Below are positions 36,472 to 48,376 of a DNA stretch of 64,000 bases, in pieces. Made by a program: the position numbers and the translations under genes. Source of the stretch: Sipunculus nudus (lineage: Eukaryota > Annelida > Sipuncula > Golfingiida > Sipunculidae); the NCBI GenBank assembly GCA_026874595.1, contig CM049309.1, positions 68,866,926 through 68,930,925 of the forward strand, read 5' to 3'. The notes under the pieces were generated by a model. It was not told the DNA's origin and searched no databases. It worked only from the letters and a program-made list of their open reading frames with translations. The first letter of the stretch is position 1, and every line of letters starts with the position of its first letter.

Positions 36472-36589
36472 GTATTTCTTACTGCGTATTATTAAATATC
36501 AGTTATAAATGTGGAAATGACATTGGCTTAGGTTTAGCCTTGAGAGTTGAGTTGTTAAACACTGGGCTCTCTCCATGTGCCCGCACAAA

Positions 36590-37072
36590 AATTACCCCTG
36601 AGCAGCAAACGTGCAGTCCCTTTGCAATACATTTGCTGAACTATTTGCAGAATATGTGCTGCAGATATATGCAGCACATGTGTGGCATACGTATGGAATT
36701 GGAACAAATATTGCAAACACTTGGCAAACACTTTGCAAACACACTTTGTGAAGAAATACTGAACCATATGCAAAGGTAATGCAATCACTTAGCAAATGTT
36801 TTGCAAACCCACTGCACCAGCAGTGCAAAGCAAAAGAAAAGGTTTAGCAGTCACAGCAAAGGCTATACAAAGCTATCGCAAAGGTTTGGCAAAGCCTTAC
36901 TGCAAAGAAAATGCAAAGCCACTGCAAAGGCTTTACAAAGCCACTGCAAAGGCAATGCAAATCCACTGCAAAGGCTTTGCAAAGCTACTGCAAAGCCACT
37001 GCAAAGGCTTTGCAAAGCTACGAATATACATGCAATGCCACTGCAAAGACAATGCAAAGCCACTGAGACAGA
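36590..37072. repeat. TTTGCAAA-rich array 1
   Basis: The right part (36840-37072) is a clear tandem array of 11-13-base pieces such as GCAAAGCCACT and GCAAAGGCTTT. The left part has scattered TTTGCAA, GCAGCACATG and GCAAACAC motifs. Many pieces are self-complementary (GGCTTTGCAAAGC). Frames of up to 121 codons on + and 78 on - are products of the array. Confidence 0.8.
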
Positions 37073-38207
37073 TATTATTAAATTAACTGTTATGAGATTT
37101 AATAATTATGAAAAGAATGAAGTGTCCATGTTTGATACAAATGTAAACGTTCAGGATTTTCATTGACAGCCAGCACTTTACCTGTTACCTGATGGAATGC
37201 CATATATATCCTAAACAAAGAGTATACCGCAAGAGTGCATAATATGCTTATGTTAAGACCTCATTAAATATATGCAGATTTTACTGAAAATCAAACTCAG
37301 GTTCAACATACTTTATTGGTAAACACTCTGAGTTTTATAAAAATCCACCAAAATCCTGATCAGTTATCATAGTGATACCAATTAAAGTCTGATGACCTCA
37401 GACCTAATTGTGATTTTAACAAGAATAAAAAGTGAGATAATTTAGTGATAAACATTCACAGTTTCATTAAAATCCATCAAATTTCTTGAAAATTACAAAA
37501 GGTTAATGGACTGATGTTTGTTGCCCTAGCCACAATATAACCCATCTAAGATGGGTATTTAATAAGATGAATAAAAAGATAAAAATGTCAGTATAATATG
37601 GTAACTGAATAGTTTGTTTTTCTTGGCTCCACTTGATTAATATGTTCTTGTTCCTGGATGGAATACCATTGATTGTTTGTAATGGCTTGCTTAATCTCTG
37701 CAGGTGACCACCACTTCAGCTGTTCGCATTATGTGCAATACCCTGTAAAAGAATAAGACATTTATTTTCAGTATGGTGAAAACTGATTAAAAATAACTAC
37801 TGAGTATGACTCACATGTGATTACATATCAAGACTATTTTGCAACAACAGAAATAAGGCCACAGGTGCCCAGTGCCCACTAGTGTGAGTTTTGTTACAAC
37901 AAATGATATATTTGAATAGAATGATTATTAAAATAATTCATCAGATTAAGATCATCAGTGTTCAGATTGCATTGATTGAAAAATTCAATAAATGCAAATT
38001 TCAAATGATTATTTATTTTATACTAGGTGTATTTCAGCCAGTTTTGCAAATGTGCCAGCAAGCATAAATTTTGAAAAGATTGTTTGATTATTTGTCTTTA
38101 AACATTAATTGTACCTGTATGATGACTTTAATTTTGTTTCATGGGCATAATGAACATCCTTTTTTCACTAGAATACATGATGTCTGTGACATCCTTAGTA
38201 TATATAG
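37073..38207. other. Unassigned spacer between the two arrays
   Basis: Ordinary AT-rich intron sequence with no exon signal of the gene. Confidence 0.45.
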
Positions 38208-38229
38208 ATATATATAGATATATATATAT

Positions 38230-38297
<68 letters not shown>
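38208..38297. repeat. (AT)n microsatellite
   Basis: About 90 bases of AT repeats with AGAT and AAAT interruptions. Confidence 0.92.
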
Positions 38298-38299
<2 letters not shown>

Positions 38300-38514
38300 C
38301 TGTATACATGAAAAATTCATTTCATTTTCAAAAACAATATAACCTTGTAGTGCTTTATAGGTAGCAGCTATATTTCAGAAAGTAGCTTAGTTTTATATAT
38401 AATATGGCCAATATATACTCAATTAAAAAAGAATTAAGTTGTGTATCCACTTGCTCTAAAATATTAAAAATATCAACAAATTTGTCCTGTATATCCACTT
38501 ATCCTGTGATAAAA

Positions 38515-39060
38515 ATAAATAAGTTACCCTTTGCAAAGTATTTGCCACCAGCAGTATTAACCAAAAATATGCAAGTATTTCTGGTCACCAAAAACGGACT
38601 AAGTTACCCTTTACAAAGTATTTGCAGCCAGAAGAATTAACCAATGTCATTACTCTGCCATGTATTTGTGGTGACAAAAATTAACTGAGTTACCCTTTGC
38701 AAAGTATTTGCGATCACAAACTAAACTAAGTAACCCTTTGAGAGTATTTGCCAGTACAGCATTGACTCTAATTAACCCTTTGCAAAGTATTTGCAACCAC
38801 AAGATTAACTAAGGCACCCTTTGCAGAGTATTTGCCAGTAGAGCATTCCTGCCATATTACCCTTTGCAAAGTATTTGCGACCACAAAATTAACTAAGTCA
38901 CCCTTTGCAGACTATTTGCAAAACCAGCAGTGAGCCAGGTAACCCTTTGCAAAGTATTTGCCAGGAATACTTGGGCTTTGCAAACTATTTGCCTAAAATC
39001 ATGGCAAAGGGTTTGCAAATATATTACAACTATATTATTCTCTGGAACATGTGCAGCACA
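38515..39060. repeat. TTTGCAAA-rich array 2
   Basis: About ten loosely spaced units, each CCCTTTGCAAAGTATTTGC followed by 20-45 variable bases that often contain ACAAAATTAACTAAG. It then runs into ATGTGCAGCACATATGCAGC, a motif also present at 36655-36685. It shares its core with array 1, in the same intron of the FAM234-like gene. Confidence 0.8.
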
Positions 39061-39094
39061 TATGCAGCAAATATCCTGCAAACAATTTATTCTG

Positions 39095-39245
39095 TGCGGG
39101 TGGGATCTGGGTTTAATCTCTGACATAGCTGTGAGAGTGGGTTGTAGTTGCCCATTCAAGGCCAATGGTTTTCTCCGGATTCTTTGGTTTCATCACATGG
39201 TTTCACCAAGGAGAGTCCATTGATTAGTTGCAATAACTGTTTACA
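39095..39245 (+). repeat. Fragment of a dispersed element with CTCCGG-TTCTTTGG block
   Basis: GAGAGTGGGTTGTAGTTGCC, then GTTTTCTCCGGATTCTTTGG and GAGAGTCCATTGATTAGTTG match the nested insert at 62836-63090 with many differences. Confidence 0.55.
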
Positions 39246-39587
39246 CAATATATGTAATATGAATGAAGTTTACAAGTTCAAGTGTAGAAATGGATATTCT
39301 TGTGAAATCTGTCTTAGGTGTTAGTTATTCATTTATTTGTATAAGAAATTTTGCTTGAAATTTATATCAGCATATTCATAGACATGAAGAAGTCATTTAT
39401 AGAACAATACAATTATTGGCCCAAGTGTCAGATTGTCTCCTTTAACTGTTTTAATAAAAAAAAAGAGATTTATTTGTATCTGAAAGTTCACCATTTGTTT
39501 TTTTCATTATTTATTTCAGTTGATAAATAAAAAAATGAATATTCAAACCTTTTATTATACATTTCAAACTTTTAATTTGAAATACAG

Positions 39588-39814
39588 GTAGTAAGACCAG
39601 AAAGTCTGGTAAAATCATCATCTTTGATGGATCAAATGGGGAGCCAATACAGAGGGTTACAGTGCCGGACAAGACTGAGTCATACTACTCTCCAGTTATA
39701 CACCAACATCCAGATGGAACACAGTATGTTTTGTTTGGGACTGGAGGAGAAACACATCCAGGCTCGCTGTGGCTGGTATCTGTGGATGACCTTTATAAAG
39801 GTCACATAAATAAG
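39588..39814 (+). CDS. FAM234-like exon 3
   Basis: The acceptor is AATACAG and the donor is AAG|GTATGT. Two bases complete a glycine codon, followed by 75 codons (residues 128-202). The exon encodes SKTRKSGKIIIFDGSNGEP, a blade with a small-residue turn, then a segment containing YYSPVIHQHPDGTQYVLFG, and closes with GSLWLVSVDDLYKGHINK. In remembered FAM234 proteins a comparable glycine-rich blade follows the HGGDP segment, which supports joining to exon 2. Codon use and amino-acid composition agree with the flanking exons. Confidence 0.86.
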
Positions 39815-40239
39815 GTATGTGTTGATTATCGGGGCTGTAATATCATAATTTTGTCTTGCTGATTAATTTGCTAAGGAAATTAAATGTGTCCTTTATGTAT
39901 GTTTGATTATACTTTAAATTAGCAGTACATTGACTTTACAGCTTGGTGAAAGAGATAAATTTTTGGCACACACTGATGTATTCAGTATCATGTCTAATGA
40001 ATCTTTACCAGGGCATTGGTAAACCATTATGAATGAAGTTAATGTAAATTCCTGCTGTACTTGATAGGCATTTGTTGAAATTTATCCTGTTAACATTTAA
40101 CATGTATTTATTTACTAATTTGCCATGTGCAGAAGTACAATTCTAATCCTCTAGATTTGTAGTGAAAGATTTCTTCTAAATCTTCATATAATACCCATAC
40201 AGATATTTCAGATTAAGTATATCTCACCTGTGTATAGTG

Positions 40240-40708
40240 TAAGAATCAAAGCCAACCATTCACCAACCTTTTCTGTAGAAGTTATGTGATTTCTGGCTCA
40301 CTTTGTGTATATATTTATGATCTCAAAGTAATTCCTGTTAAGAAAAGTTCTTATAACACCTGTGTGATGGATGTATATGAGCTTGTTTATCTACAAGCTG
40401 TTTGTAAACACACAAATGTTGACTAAAGGAAAAACATATAACCTAATGTGGAAGGTTGCATATTTGCAGAAGTTGAAAGTTAACTAGTCTCAAAAAGCCA
40501 TTTGCAAAACTCTGATTCTTCTGACACACCACCAGATGTCCTTGTTGAATGTGTTTGTATTATTTTGGCGCCCCCCACATGTTAAAAACAAGTGGATATA
40601 AATAAAACAGCCTATGTGCGATTGGATTGATATTTTGCAGCCTGTCTTTATATTGTGTTCAAGGGATTTTCTTTAGTTAGTAGTTGTCAGATAATGGAAA
40701 AAGCCCCA
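40240..40708 (+). mobile_element. TTAA-flanked MITE, family M1, second copy
   Basis: It shares TATGTGATTTCTGGCTCACT, GAGCTTGTTTATCTACAAGC and TTCAAGGGATTTTCTTTAGT with the copies at 1-409 and 49330-49639. The right end AAAGCCCCA is followed by TTAA at 40709-40712. The left TTAA is lost. Confidence 0.6.
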
Positions 40709-40872
40709 TTAAGTGAACAGCAGATGGTGCTAATGATCAGTTATTGCATATCTTCATGACTAAACAGAGGTGTAAGCCAGTAAAATCCAACAGGTATTAA
40801 TGACTCAAACCCTTTCATACTTAGCTGCTCAAGACCAATATGTCTATGTATTTCCATCTATTTCCTTCTTAG

Positions 40873-41054
40873 GCTAGGCGGTTATTTAGTGATGCCTTCA
40901 AGGGAGCAATGACGCCCCCTGTTATCGTGGATGTGAACCAGGATGGACAAGAAGATATAGTGTTTTCTATGTATAACTCCACGACACTGGCACTAGATGG
41001 TGCCACATGGAAGGTCTTGTGGAATTATACCTACCCATGGTCTGAAAGTTATGC
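40873..41054 (+). CDS. FAM234-like exon 4
   Basis: The acceptor is TTCTTAG and the donor is the strong GC|GTAAGT. It has 60 codons plus two bases (residues 203-262). It carries TPPVIVDVNQDGQEDIVF, an FG-GAP-type aspartate loop preceded by the usual hydrophobic strand, then LALDGATWKVLWNYTYPW. The sequence NYT is a potential N-glycosylation sequon, as expected for an extracellular domain, and NST lies just upstream. Confidence 0.87.
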
Positions 41055-42921
41055 GTAAGTATTTGTTAACCCCTTTGGATTTGATTGCCACTATAGTGGA
41101 CATTGAAAGGTATTCATAACTTAGTGCGTTGTTTTATTGAATGGTGTCACAGGTTGATAGGTTATTTCCCAGACCTGGGTCAGGTTTTTTCAGACATGGC
41201 TGCTGCAAGGAATAATATAAGACAGCTATGGCGGTAATTGCTACATGTCACATTGATGACTGATTGTTTCAGAAAGAATATGGAGATTTGTTGCCACGGT
41301 AATGGAAATTTTTAATATAAACACTTAAAATTATGGTTTATCTTTTAATCAAAGTGAGTTCAATAAAAAAAAGAATCGTGGCTCTGTCATTTTATATTTC
41401 AATTCTAAGGGAATAAGGAAATGTTCAGTATTAGCAAAGGCATCTTAATCTCAAAGGGTTAAATCATGAATTCAGTAATTGCCAGTAAAGTGTAAATAGC
41501 AGAAATCAGAAATAGATAAGCACCCTGAGTGATCTGCTGGCCACTCAGTGGCAATTTTGACTTTGGATTAATAATACTTCAGACTTAAGTGTATAAAATT
41601 ACATTAACATCTCTAATTTCTAAAAAATGTAAAATTACAGTTTTCAAACCTTTCTTTAAAATGATATTATATGTGAGGACAGTGTTGTATTAAGCTATTT
41701 TTTAGTATGCACAGGTTTATTTCATACATAAGAGACTTTGGTTATACCCAAAATGGTGTTATTTGTTTTCTTGCATAGTAACACTTAGAATAATGGCCCC
41801 ATTTACACTCAAAATCAAGAAGACCAATCTAGTTTCCCCATATGAGTTAGAACTGGGCTTGAATGCTCTAGATTTCATTTTGGAGCAGTGTAAACTAGAC
41901 CAGCGGTTTTATTTGGGTCTAGATTCTTGCATGCACTAAACTGCAGTTGGAGCATGCTGAATTTTGTGTATAAATAGAACTGGAGATGATGCACTAGATC
42001 TGGGGCATGTCCAGTACTATCCGCTACTACCAATATATGGGGACAGTTTAGATCAGGCCAAATTTCAGTGTGTAAATGTGAATTAAAATCTGTACACTTG
42101 GTCTAATGCAATAGTATAGAGCAATTAAAATTGTCATTTAGTCCTGCATGGTGTAGATACAAGTATAAACGTGACACAAGCAAGATTTGGTAAGGTCAAG
42201 CCAGACCTTTCTTCTTGTTAAATTAGGACTAATGATTCCAGCCACTATAGTGTGATAAAGATCCGTGTGTGATAGGGGTCTTTAGTTCTGGCAGACTACT
42301 TTAATATCATGGTAACTGTTATTATTTTTTCTTTTATATAGGGCTCCATTATTAAATTACTTGATCATCTTAATTGTGCTGTTTCAACCAGTACCCCTCT
42401 TATAATATAGGTTCCGAAGTTGCGTTAACTAGTTTAATGGTCATTGTAAGCTAAAGCAATCAGTTACACTTGGGCCATTGGAAACTTGGCAATGATTTGT
42501 TTTATTCATAAAAGACAGAGAAAATTCAATATGCAGGGACTGTAATGTAAGTTAAGCACTAACATCAGACTTTGATTGACAGCTACATCTTGCTTATACC
42601 ATCACCTGCTCAGCACAAAATAGCCGTGAGAGGGTAAAGGAGACATTTAGTTCACTCAGTGTTTCCAAACAGTGATATTTCATTTCTTTGTCAAATATTC
42701 TTGATTTTTATGATAAAGATGCCCCAGAATGCTCATTTCAATCTACACTAGAATAAGACCCACACCCATGTTTACATCAAGAGAACTATTTTCCTGGGTA
42801 TGTTTTAATTTACTTAGTTTAAGGGATACATATGTCCAAGTTTTTAATTTTGCAGTACTCTCACAGTGACAATGATTTTAATATATGGTGATTGATTAAT
42901 ATATCATTTTATGCCTTTCAG
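41055..42921. other. Intron 4, unassigned
   Basis: Unremarkable AT-rich intron without recognised repeats. Confidence 0.5.
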
Positions 42922-43018
42922 AACACCATCCCCAGGTTTCTATAATGATGATGATGTACCAGATTTTATGGTCAAACAAAACTTTGGTCCTGGATTTCCA
43001 ATTTATTATCATGCAGTG
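42922..43018 (+). CDS. FAM234-like exon 5
   Basis: The acceptor is CTTTCAG and the donor is GTG|GTAAGT. One base completes an alanine codon and 32 codons follow (residues 264-295): TPSPGFYNDDDVPDFMV, then a strand ending YYHAV. The NDDDVPD segment is another FG-GAP-like loop. Reading beyond the donor reaches a stop after about 30 further codons of non-family sequence. Confidence 0.84.
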
Positions 43019-44027
43019 GTAAGTATACTCTGCAGACAAAGTCTAGTTTATAATATATCAATGTATTTAAGGCTTCAGCCAAATACAATTTTACATTATG
43101 CCTCAAACTAAGTGTCCCACTAATGGTTAATCACTAAATTCAGATGACATCTGATATATCTCACAATATTTTATAAATACCTGAAAAAGTATTTTCATGT
43201 TCTTTTTATGAAAGTGCAACATGTATCATGTTCCTGAAGCATATTTTGTTGATAATTACCTAGCATTTTTTGTGGGTGGACCTACTTAAGACCCCCACCC
43301 CTTTCCCCCAGAGTGCAAAAGCATTGAAATTTTTTTTTTCTAATGTTTGTGCTTGATATCCATTTGGACTGATTTTGAATATCTCAAATGGGGCACAATA
43401 ATAGTCCTTATTCTCAAGGATGTACACACAAGGCCTTAAACATATGGAATCTCCATTATTGCTCACTTCTGTCCCTTTTTGTGATAGATCATTAAAATGG
43501 CTGATTTTCTAAAACTGACCTTTGGGCAAAATATTAGCCATAGATGACAAATTTGCACCTGAGGTTTATCTTGTGATTGGTTGCCAGTTGCATACATCTA
43601 GTTCAGATATAAATATTTATAAACAAACATTGAATTCATTGTATCATTGCTGCTTTTAGCACAATTCCTTTGTTTCACATTTTAACTTTCAGATCTATTC
43701 ATAAACAAACACTGAATTCAGATGTATATAAGCAACCACATTTTTAGCATGACATCTACTGCAAATTTAAGAAACTTACATGTAAGTAAAACTGTAGAAA
43801 GTAAGCACATTACCTGTATCATTTTATCACCCATGATAAATAACATGGCATAAACAACCCATGTATTCTGTATGATGCTCGTACTTCAACCAGTATGTCA
43901 CAGTATTTAAAATATGTTCATTCACAGGTAACCCTTCAGGGTATATGTAAAGTCAGATTATAATTACAACATAATAAATTAATGGCAGATTTGAAATATT
44001 AACTGATAATCTCTTTTTCCTGTTAAG

Positions 44028-44211
44028 ACGACTGTGCTAGATGGCGCCACTGGAAAGCCTCTGCTGAAGCCTTACATTAAGGAGACAGTGGGGAGCCAGG
44101 CTTCTCCGCTGACCATCAGCATGGAGGGGAGAGGGAACGATATCTTCCTGTACTGGGTGGCTGACTGTATAGGTCACAAAGGGCAGGGAGGACAGTACAC
44201 GTTTATTAAAG
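44028..44211 (+). CDS. FAM234-like exon 6
   Basis: The acceptor is GTTAAG, with a less typical A before the AG, and the donor is AAAG|GTCAGC. There are 61 codons plus one base (residues 296-356). It encodes TTVLDGATGKPLLKPYIKE, then a serine/threonine-rich segment and NDIFLYWVADCIGHKG, ending QYTFIK. This is the last clear propeller-like blade before the loop region. In-frame readthrough soon meets a stop. Confidence 0.84.
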
Positions 44212-44644
44212 GTCAGCTCTTCTGGTGTTGAGTAGCATAATATTGATCCTTGTAGAAATCAAAGTAAGACTTAATAGAACCTGCATGGAGCTGTGACACT
44301 GACTGTTATATAACTATTATAACATCTGTCATCACAACTATTTATGGCTACTCTCATCCACATTCAGTAGACACTGCCACCAAAAGGCCCATAGAACTAT
44401 CCTTATAAAAAGTTACATTTTCCCCCTGTGTTACCAGATATTGCTTATTTTGATTGAATAACATGTAGAAGAACACTGAGGATACTCATTTTCCACTTGA
44501 GATGACCTTACTGTGTATGATTTACTACAGTGCTGTATGTATATGGTCGAACACAACTCTATTTATGTCTACATATATTTATGTATGTGTGCGCATATAT
44601 ATATATGGTTTTCATTATGCCTGGAGCTAAAGTACCAGTATGTA

Positions 44645-44646
<2 letters not shown>

Positions 44647-44714
<68 letters not shown>
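44647..44714. repeat. (GT)n(GA)n microsatellite
   Basis: GT repeats followed by about 50 bases of GA repeats, directly bordering the 31-bp minisatellite. Confidence 0.92.
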
Positions 44715-44723
<9 letters not shown>

Positions 44724-44734
44724 TAGAGAGGAGA

Positions 44735-45130
44735 TCCATTCTGTCCTGTGTCTAGGGAGAAGATACATTCTGTCCTGTGTGAAGAGAGAAGATACATTCT
44801 GTCCTGTGTGAAGAGAGAAGATACATTCTGTCCTGTGTGAAGAGAGAAGATACATTCTGTCTTGTGTGAATAGAGAAGATACATTCTGTCTTGTGTGAAT
44901 AGAGAAGATACATTCTGTCTTGTGTGAAGAGAGAAGATACATTCTGTCCTGTGTGAAGAAAGAAGATACATTCTGTCTTGTGTGAATAGAGAAGATACAT
45001 TCTGTCTTGTGTGAATAGAGAAGATACATTCTGTCTTGTGTGAATAGAGAAGATACATTCTGTCTTGTGTGAAGAGAGAAGATACATTCTGTCTTGTGTG
45101 AAGAGAGAAGATGCATTCTGTTTTGTGTGT
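44735..45130. repeat. 31-base minisatellite, about 12 copies
   Basis: The unit is GAGAAGATACATTCTGTCYT followed by GTGTGAANAGA. Two sub-types alternate: CCTGTGTGAAGAGA and CTTGTGTGAATAGA. Because 31 is not a multiple of three, all three minus-strand frames stay open and give frames of 111-195 codons that are not genes. Confidence 0.92.
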
Positions 45131-45331
45131 ATGGTGTGTAGTACAATAGTGTCTCAGCAATGTTTAATTTGCTTCTGATATAGTTTATCCAAACATGTAT
45201 ATTTTCTGTTTCAGTGTTTGCAATTTTTATTCAGGGTTTGAGCAGCAAGTTTGTGCTTTTACTTCATATACATGTTAAAGTGTTTGCTAATATTGTTGAG
45301 TGTTTTTCTTATATATTTTTTTAAAATTTAG

Positions 45332-45457
45332 GTACCAATGTCCATGAGAAGAGTAGATCAGACTTTTGTCGTCTGCGCTTCAAGACCCAGGGCTACAGTC
45401 AGTATTATGCCATCAACAGTCATATCCCTAGTCCCGGTGTCTCTGTGTATTACTCAG
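45332..45457 (+). CDS. FAM234-like exon 7
   Basis: The acceptor is AATTTAG and the donor is TCAG|GTACTT. It has two bases, 41 codons and one base (residues 358-398), reading TNVHEKSRSDFCRLRFKTQG, then an SQYYAINSHIPSPG segment and VSVYYS. The cysteine in DFCRLRF may be structural. The exon lies about 200 bases downstream of the 31-bp minisatellite in the preceding intron. Confidence 0.83.
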
Positions 45458-46065
45458 GTACTTTTACATCTAACTTGAAGATTTGTTCAAATTATTTTTT
45501 AAAGTGTCACATGCAGTGAATTATGACATAATCAGATTTACATGATTCTTGATATTAGCATGATTCCTGTCATTATGAAAATGTACCATGGCATAAGCAA
45601 TGGTAAAGATAATGACATGATGCATATATTTACTTTAGCACTTGTGAGTGTAACTGAAAATGAAAGCCAAATAAATAAAATGTATAAATATTACAACTGT
45701 AATTATAAGATTAAAGAATTACATGTGCACATATGTACAAGTGTCTGATATAATGCTTTAGGCAGATAGTAATAAAAAAACATACAAATAAATGAAAAGA
45801 AAAGGAAATTATTTAACAAGGATTATGCTCCCTGTGTCCAGCCTGTGTAGGTGATGTGAAGCTTCAAACATTCTTCATATTTCTGTGGCCAAGGGTTTTC
45901 CATGGAAATTTTTGATTGACAGTTATGATATACCAATGGTATATAAACATATATACAAAACATTTGCACAATAAAGTTCACTTAATCCTATATGTAGTAC
46001 AGTTTACTATCTGTAAGTACTACACTGTACATACGGTTTCATTGTTTCGTGTATGCTGCTTACAG

Positions 46066-46190
46066 TGGATAGGGACAAGTTAGAGCACAGCAAATGGATC
46101 AACACTACAGAGGAAGCCATCCACTTCATCAAAACACATCCAGAGTTCAAGGAAGAATACAACTATTTCCAGACCCTACGTCAGGCTCAG
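46066..46190 (+). CDS. FAM234-like exon 8
   Basis: The acceptor is GCTTACAG and the donor is CAG|GTAGCT. Two bases complete a valine codon and 41 codons follow (residues 400-440): DRDKLEHSKWINTTEEAIHF, then HPEFKEEYNYFQTLRQAQ. It is charged and looks helical, leading into the charged exon 9. NTT is a potential glycosylation sequon. Confidence 0.82.
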
Positions 46191-47748
46191 GTAGCTACAG
46201 AGTTTATCAGATCTTTGGTGTAATCTCCACAGACCAAACTGGAAGTGTGTTTCTATATACACACATCCACAGACTGATATATCTTCAAGGCAGTGCAGGA
46301 TTTATGCAGCTGGAGGCAGTGGGCGAAGAGACCTAGGGAAGCCCCCTCAGACCATGAGAGAAACTTTACACCTTATATTATTTCAGCAGTGAACAGTAAA
46401 ACATTTCTTTAATTATATTATTGATAAAATAGATATTTTAACTTTGATAAATGAATCATTTATCACATTTAGTAATTTATTAGAGAATGATATCAAAAAT
46501 GCCATGTATACAGAACATTAGTACCAATACTACAGTTTCTACTAAGTCATAACCATAACTGTTTTTTTCTTCTTTTTTTCCTATGCAAATTTTAATTTTT
46601 TTTTCAACATCTGTACATCACACATGCTTATCTTATGCTTAAACATGATTTAGGCCTAATTAATATCATTGCAGTAGAAATAAAATAAATGGACAAATTT
46701 ATTAATAATTGCTCAGTCCATAAGTAAATATACAGCACTGCCTCAAGGGGCTTAATCCAGTTACTAACAACCACAAATCCTTTTAGGGTCGAATGTAGCC
46801 TACCATATTTCTTCTGTTTTAAACTGCATGTCTACTAAAATCACACCTAGACTTACCCAAATCCCACATGAAATCCTGTTAATCAATTAATATGTTATCA
46901 GTCACGGAGCTGTCCTAACCTACCGAAACATTTATGTCTCATGTGTTTCATTTTGTAATTGACCTGTCAGCACATTGTGTGTAAAAACAATTGTAAATAG
47001 CTTCTGATATTCAAAAATCAGAACCATAGTTCCATGAAACTATTGAAACATTATGAATGGGATTGTTTACAATATCTGAAAACAAAATATGATATCATTC
47101 TTCCTTAACATGATTGCCTCACAATATGCTGTTCTGGTGAAACAGGTACGGAGAATGCATGAGACTTAATCTACCTGATCAATAGATCATCAGTAAATAC
47201 CAATTAATTAGCTCGCAGCTTTATTTAAAAGGTTAGACGTAAACAAAATACATGGATTTATGAGAAGAACTATTTAAAAAAAAACCTCTTAAGGGAAAAC
47301 AACAAAATATCAACTTCATTTTCCTCCAACTGAAGGGTTTATAAAGCTGCAACTACTATTTTGATTCCTTCAAATAAATTATCATAATATTGAATTATAT
47401 ATTTAATTACATTGATTATAATATATCACCAGTCCATCAGTAAGTAGTTGTGCATGTACTTATTCTCATATGGCATACCTAACAGCAAGAACTTTTGTTC
47501 TAGGGAAGTCAAAAATTAATGGTGAGAATTTTTATATATGGGAGGAGGGAGTTTACCAGTAATGTTATAGTATGGAAGAAATTTTGTTGTAAAGATAGTA
47601 GATGAATGGATTGCATTTCTAAAGTGTAGACCAGATTATTGTTGTGACTTACTAAACAAGATCTGATTGTGACCAAATATGAATTAATTGTAATTATTAG
47701 GTTTTCGGCTGTGGTAAAGATTAATCTCTTTTCCTTCAAACTTTTCAG
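46191..47748. other. Intron 8, unassigned
   Basis: AT-rich intron with no recognised repeat. The exon 8 frame stays open for about ten codons after the donor, but not in a family-like way. Confidence 0.5.
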
Positions 47749-48376
47749 GAGGAGTTGAAAAAGAAATGGGAGAGGAAGAAACTGGCTGAGAGCTACCATG
47801 GCCGGAAAACCATCAAACACTTACCTGTGCCACATATTAAATCAGCTCGCCCTAAGTACACATCAGGTTATCAGGGAAAACTACATATAAACAAGCTTCC
47901 AAAACCCAGGCCATATCCAGAACATAGAGGGCCTGTTAGCGACAGTAATATGTCTCCAAACCCAGCCAAAAGCAGTGCTTATAGAGATGAAAGTGATGAT
48001 GATGATCGGAGGTACAGACCAGGTCAGGCTGGTGAAAAGCCAAGCAGGAGACCATTATATGGACCTCAGAAAGAGGCTGGTGCAGACGTAGCCAGGCGCT
48101 ATGATGACAAACCTGATGCTGGAGACTCAAATCTTAAAGATCAGCAGTTTTATGACAGAGTCTCTGATATTGTTAGTGATTTACTTAAGAAAGAGGGATA
48201 TGGCGACACACCGTATTATAATAAGGGTTGGCCTAAACCTGAGTACCCAGAGAGAAGCTACGGCCAGGCACAAGATGATGCAAAGCAAGATCAATACCAA
48301 AAAGAAGAGAAAGACAGAGAGAAGAGACACGTAGGGCCACATGATGTGGGAGGACTGCAGAGACTTATATCAACTG
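47749..48376 (+). CDS. FAM234-like exon 9, large charged exon
   Basis: The acceptor is CTTTTCAG and the donor is ACTG|GTAAGG. There are 209 codons plus one base (residues 441-649). It starts EELKKKWERKKLAESYHGRK, a basic helical stretch, then becomes proline-, tyrosine- and charge-rich with an acidic cluster DESDDDDRR and looks disordered. After a segment near its middle containing FYDRVSDIVSDLLKKEGYG, which may fold as a helix, it ends RHVGPHDVGGLQRLIST. That end resembles a conserved segment I recall in invertebrate FAM234 proteins and anchors the exon in the gene. This single exon explains most of the extra length over vertebrate relatives. Codon use is that of a coding sequence, and no stop occurs over 628 bases. 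Confidence 0.85.

Noticed and set aside
36472-36779. Extension of the exon 2 frame for about 100 codons past its donor
   Set aside because: The peptide loses family similarity exactly at the GTATTT donor, and the next exon joins in phase.
36801-37166. 121-codon frame rich in lysine, alanine and leucine, and overlapping frames
   Set aside because: It is translation of the GCAAAG tandem array.
44735-45130. Regular direct repeats that could suggest a CRISPR array
   Set aside because: Units are head-to-tail without unique spacers, and the genome is eukaryotic; the same applies to the 34-base array at 63177-63645.
44559-45146. 195- and 177-codon minus-strand frames with repeated HTRQNVSS-like peptides
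   Set aside because: A 31-base repeat stays open in all three frames; there is no start context, domain or exon support.
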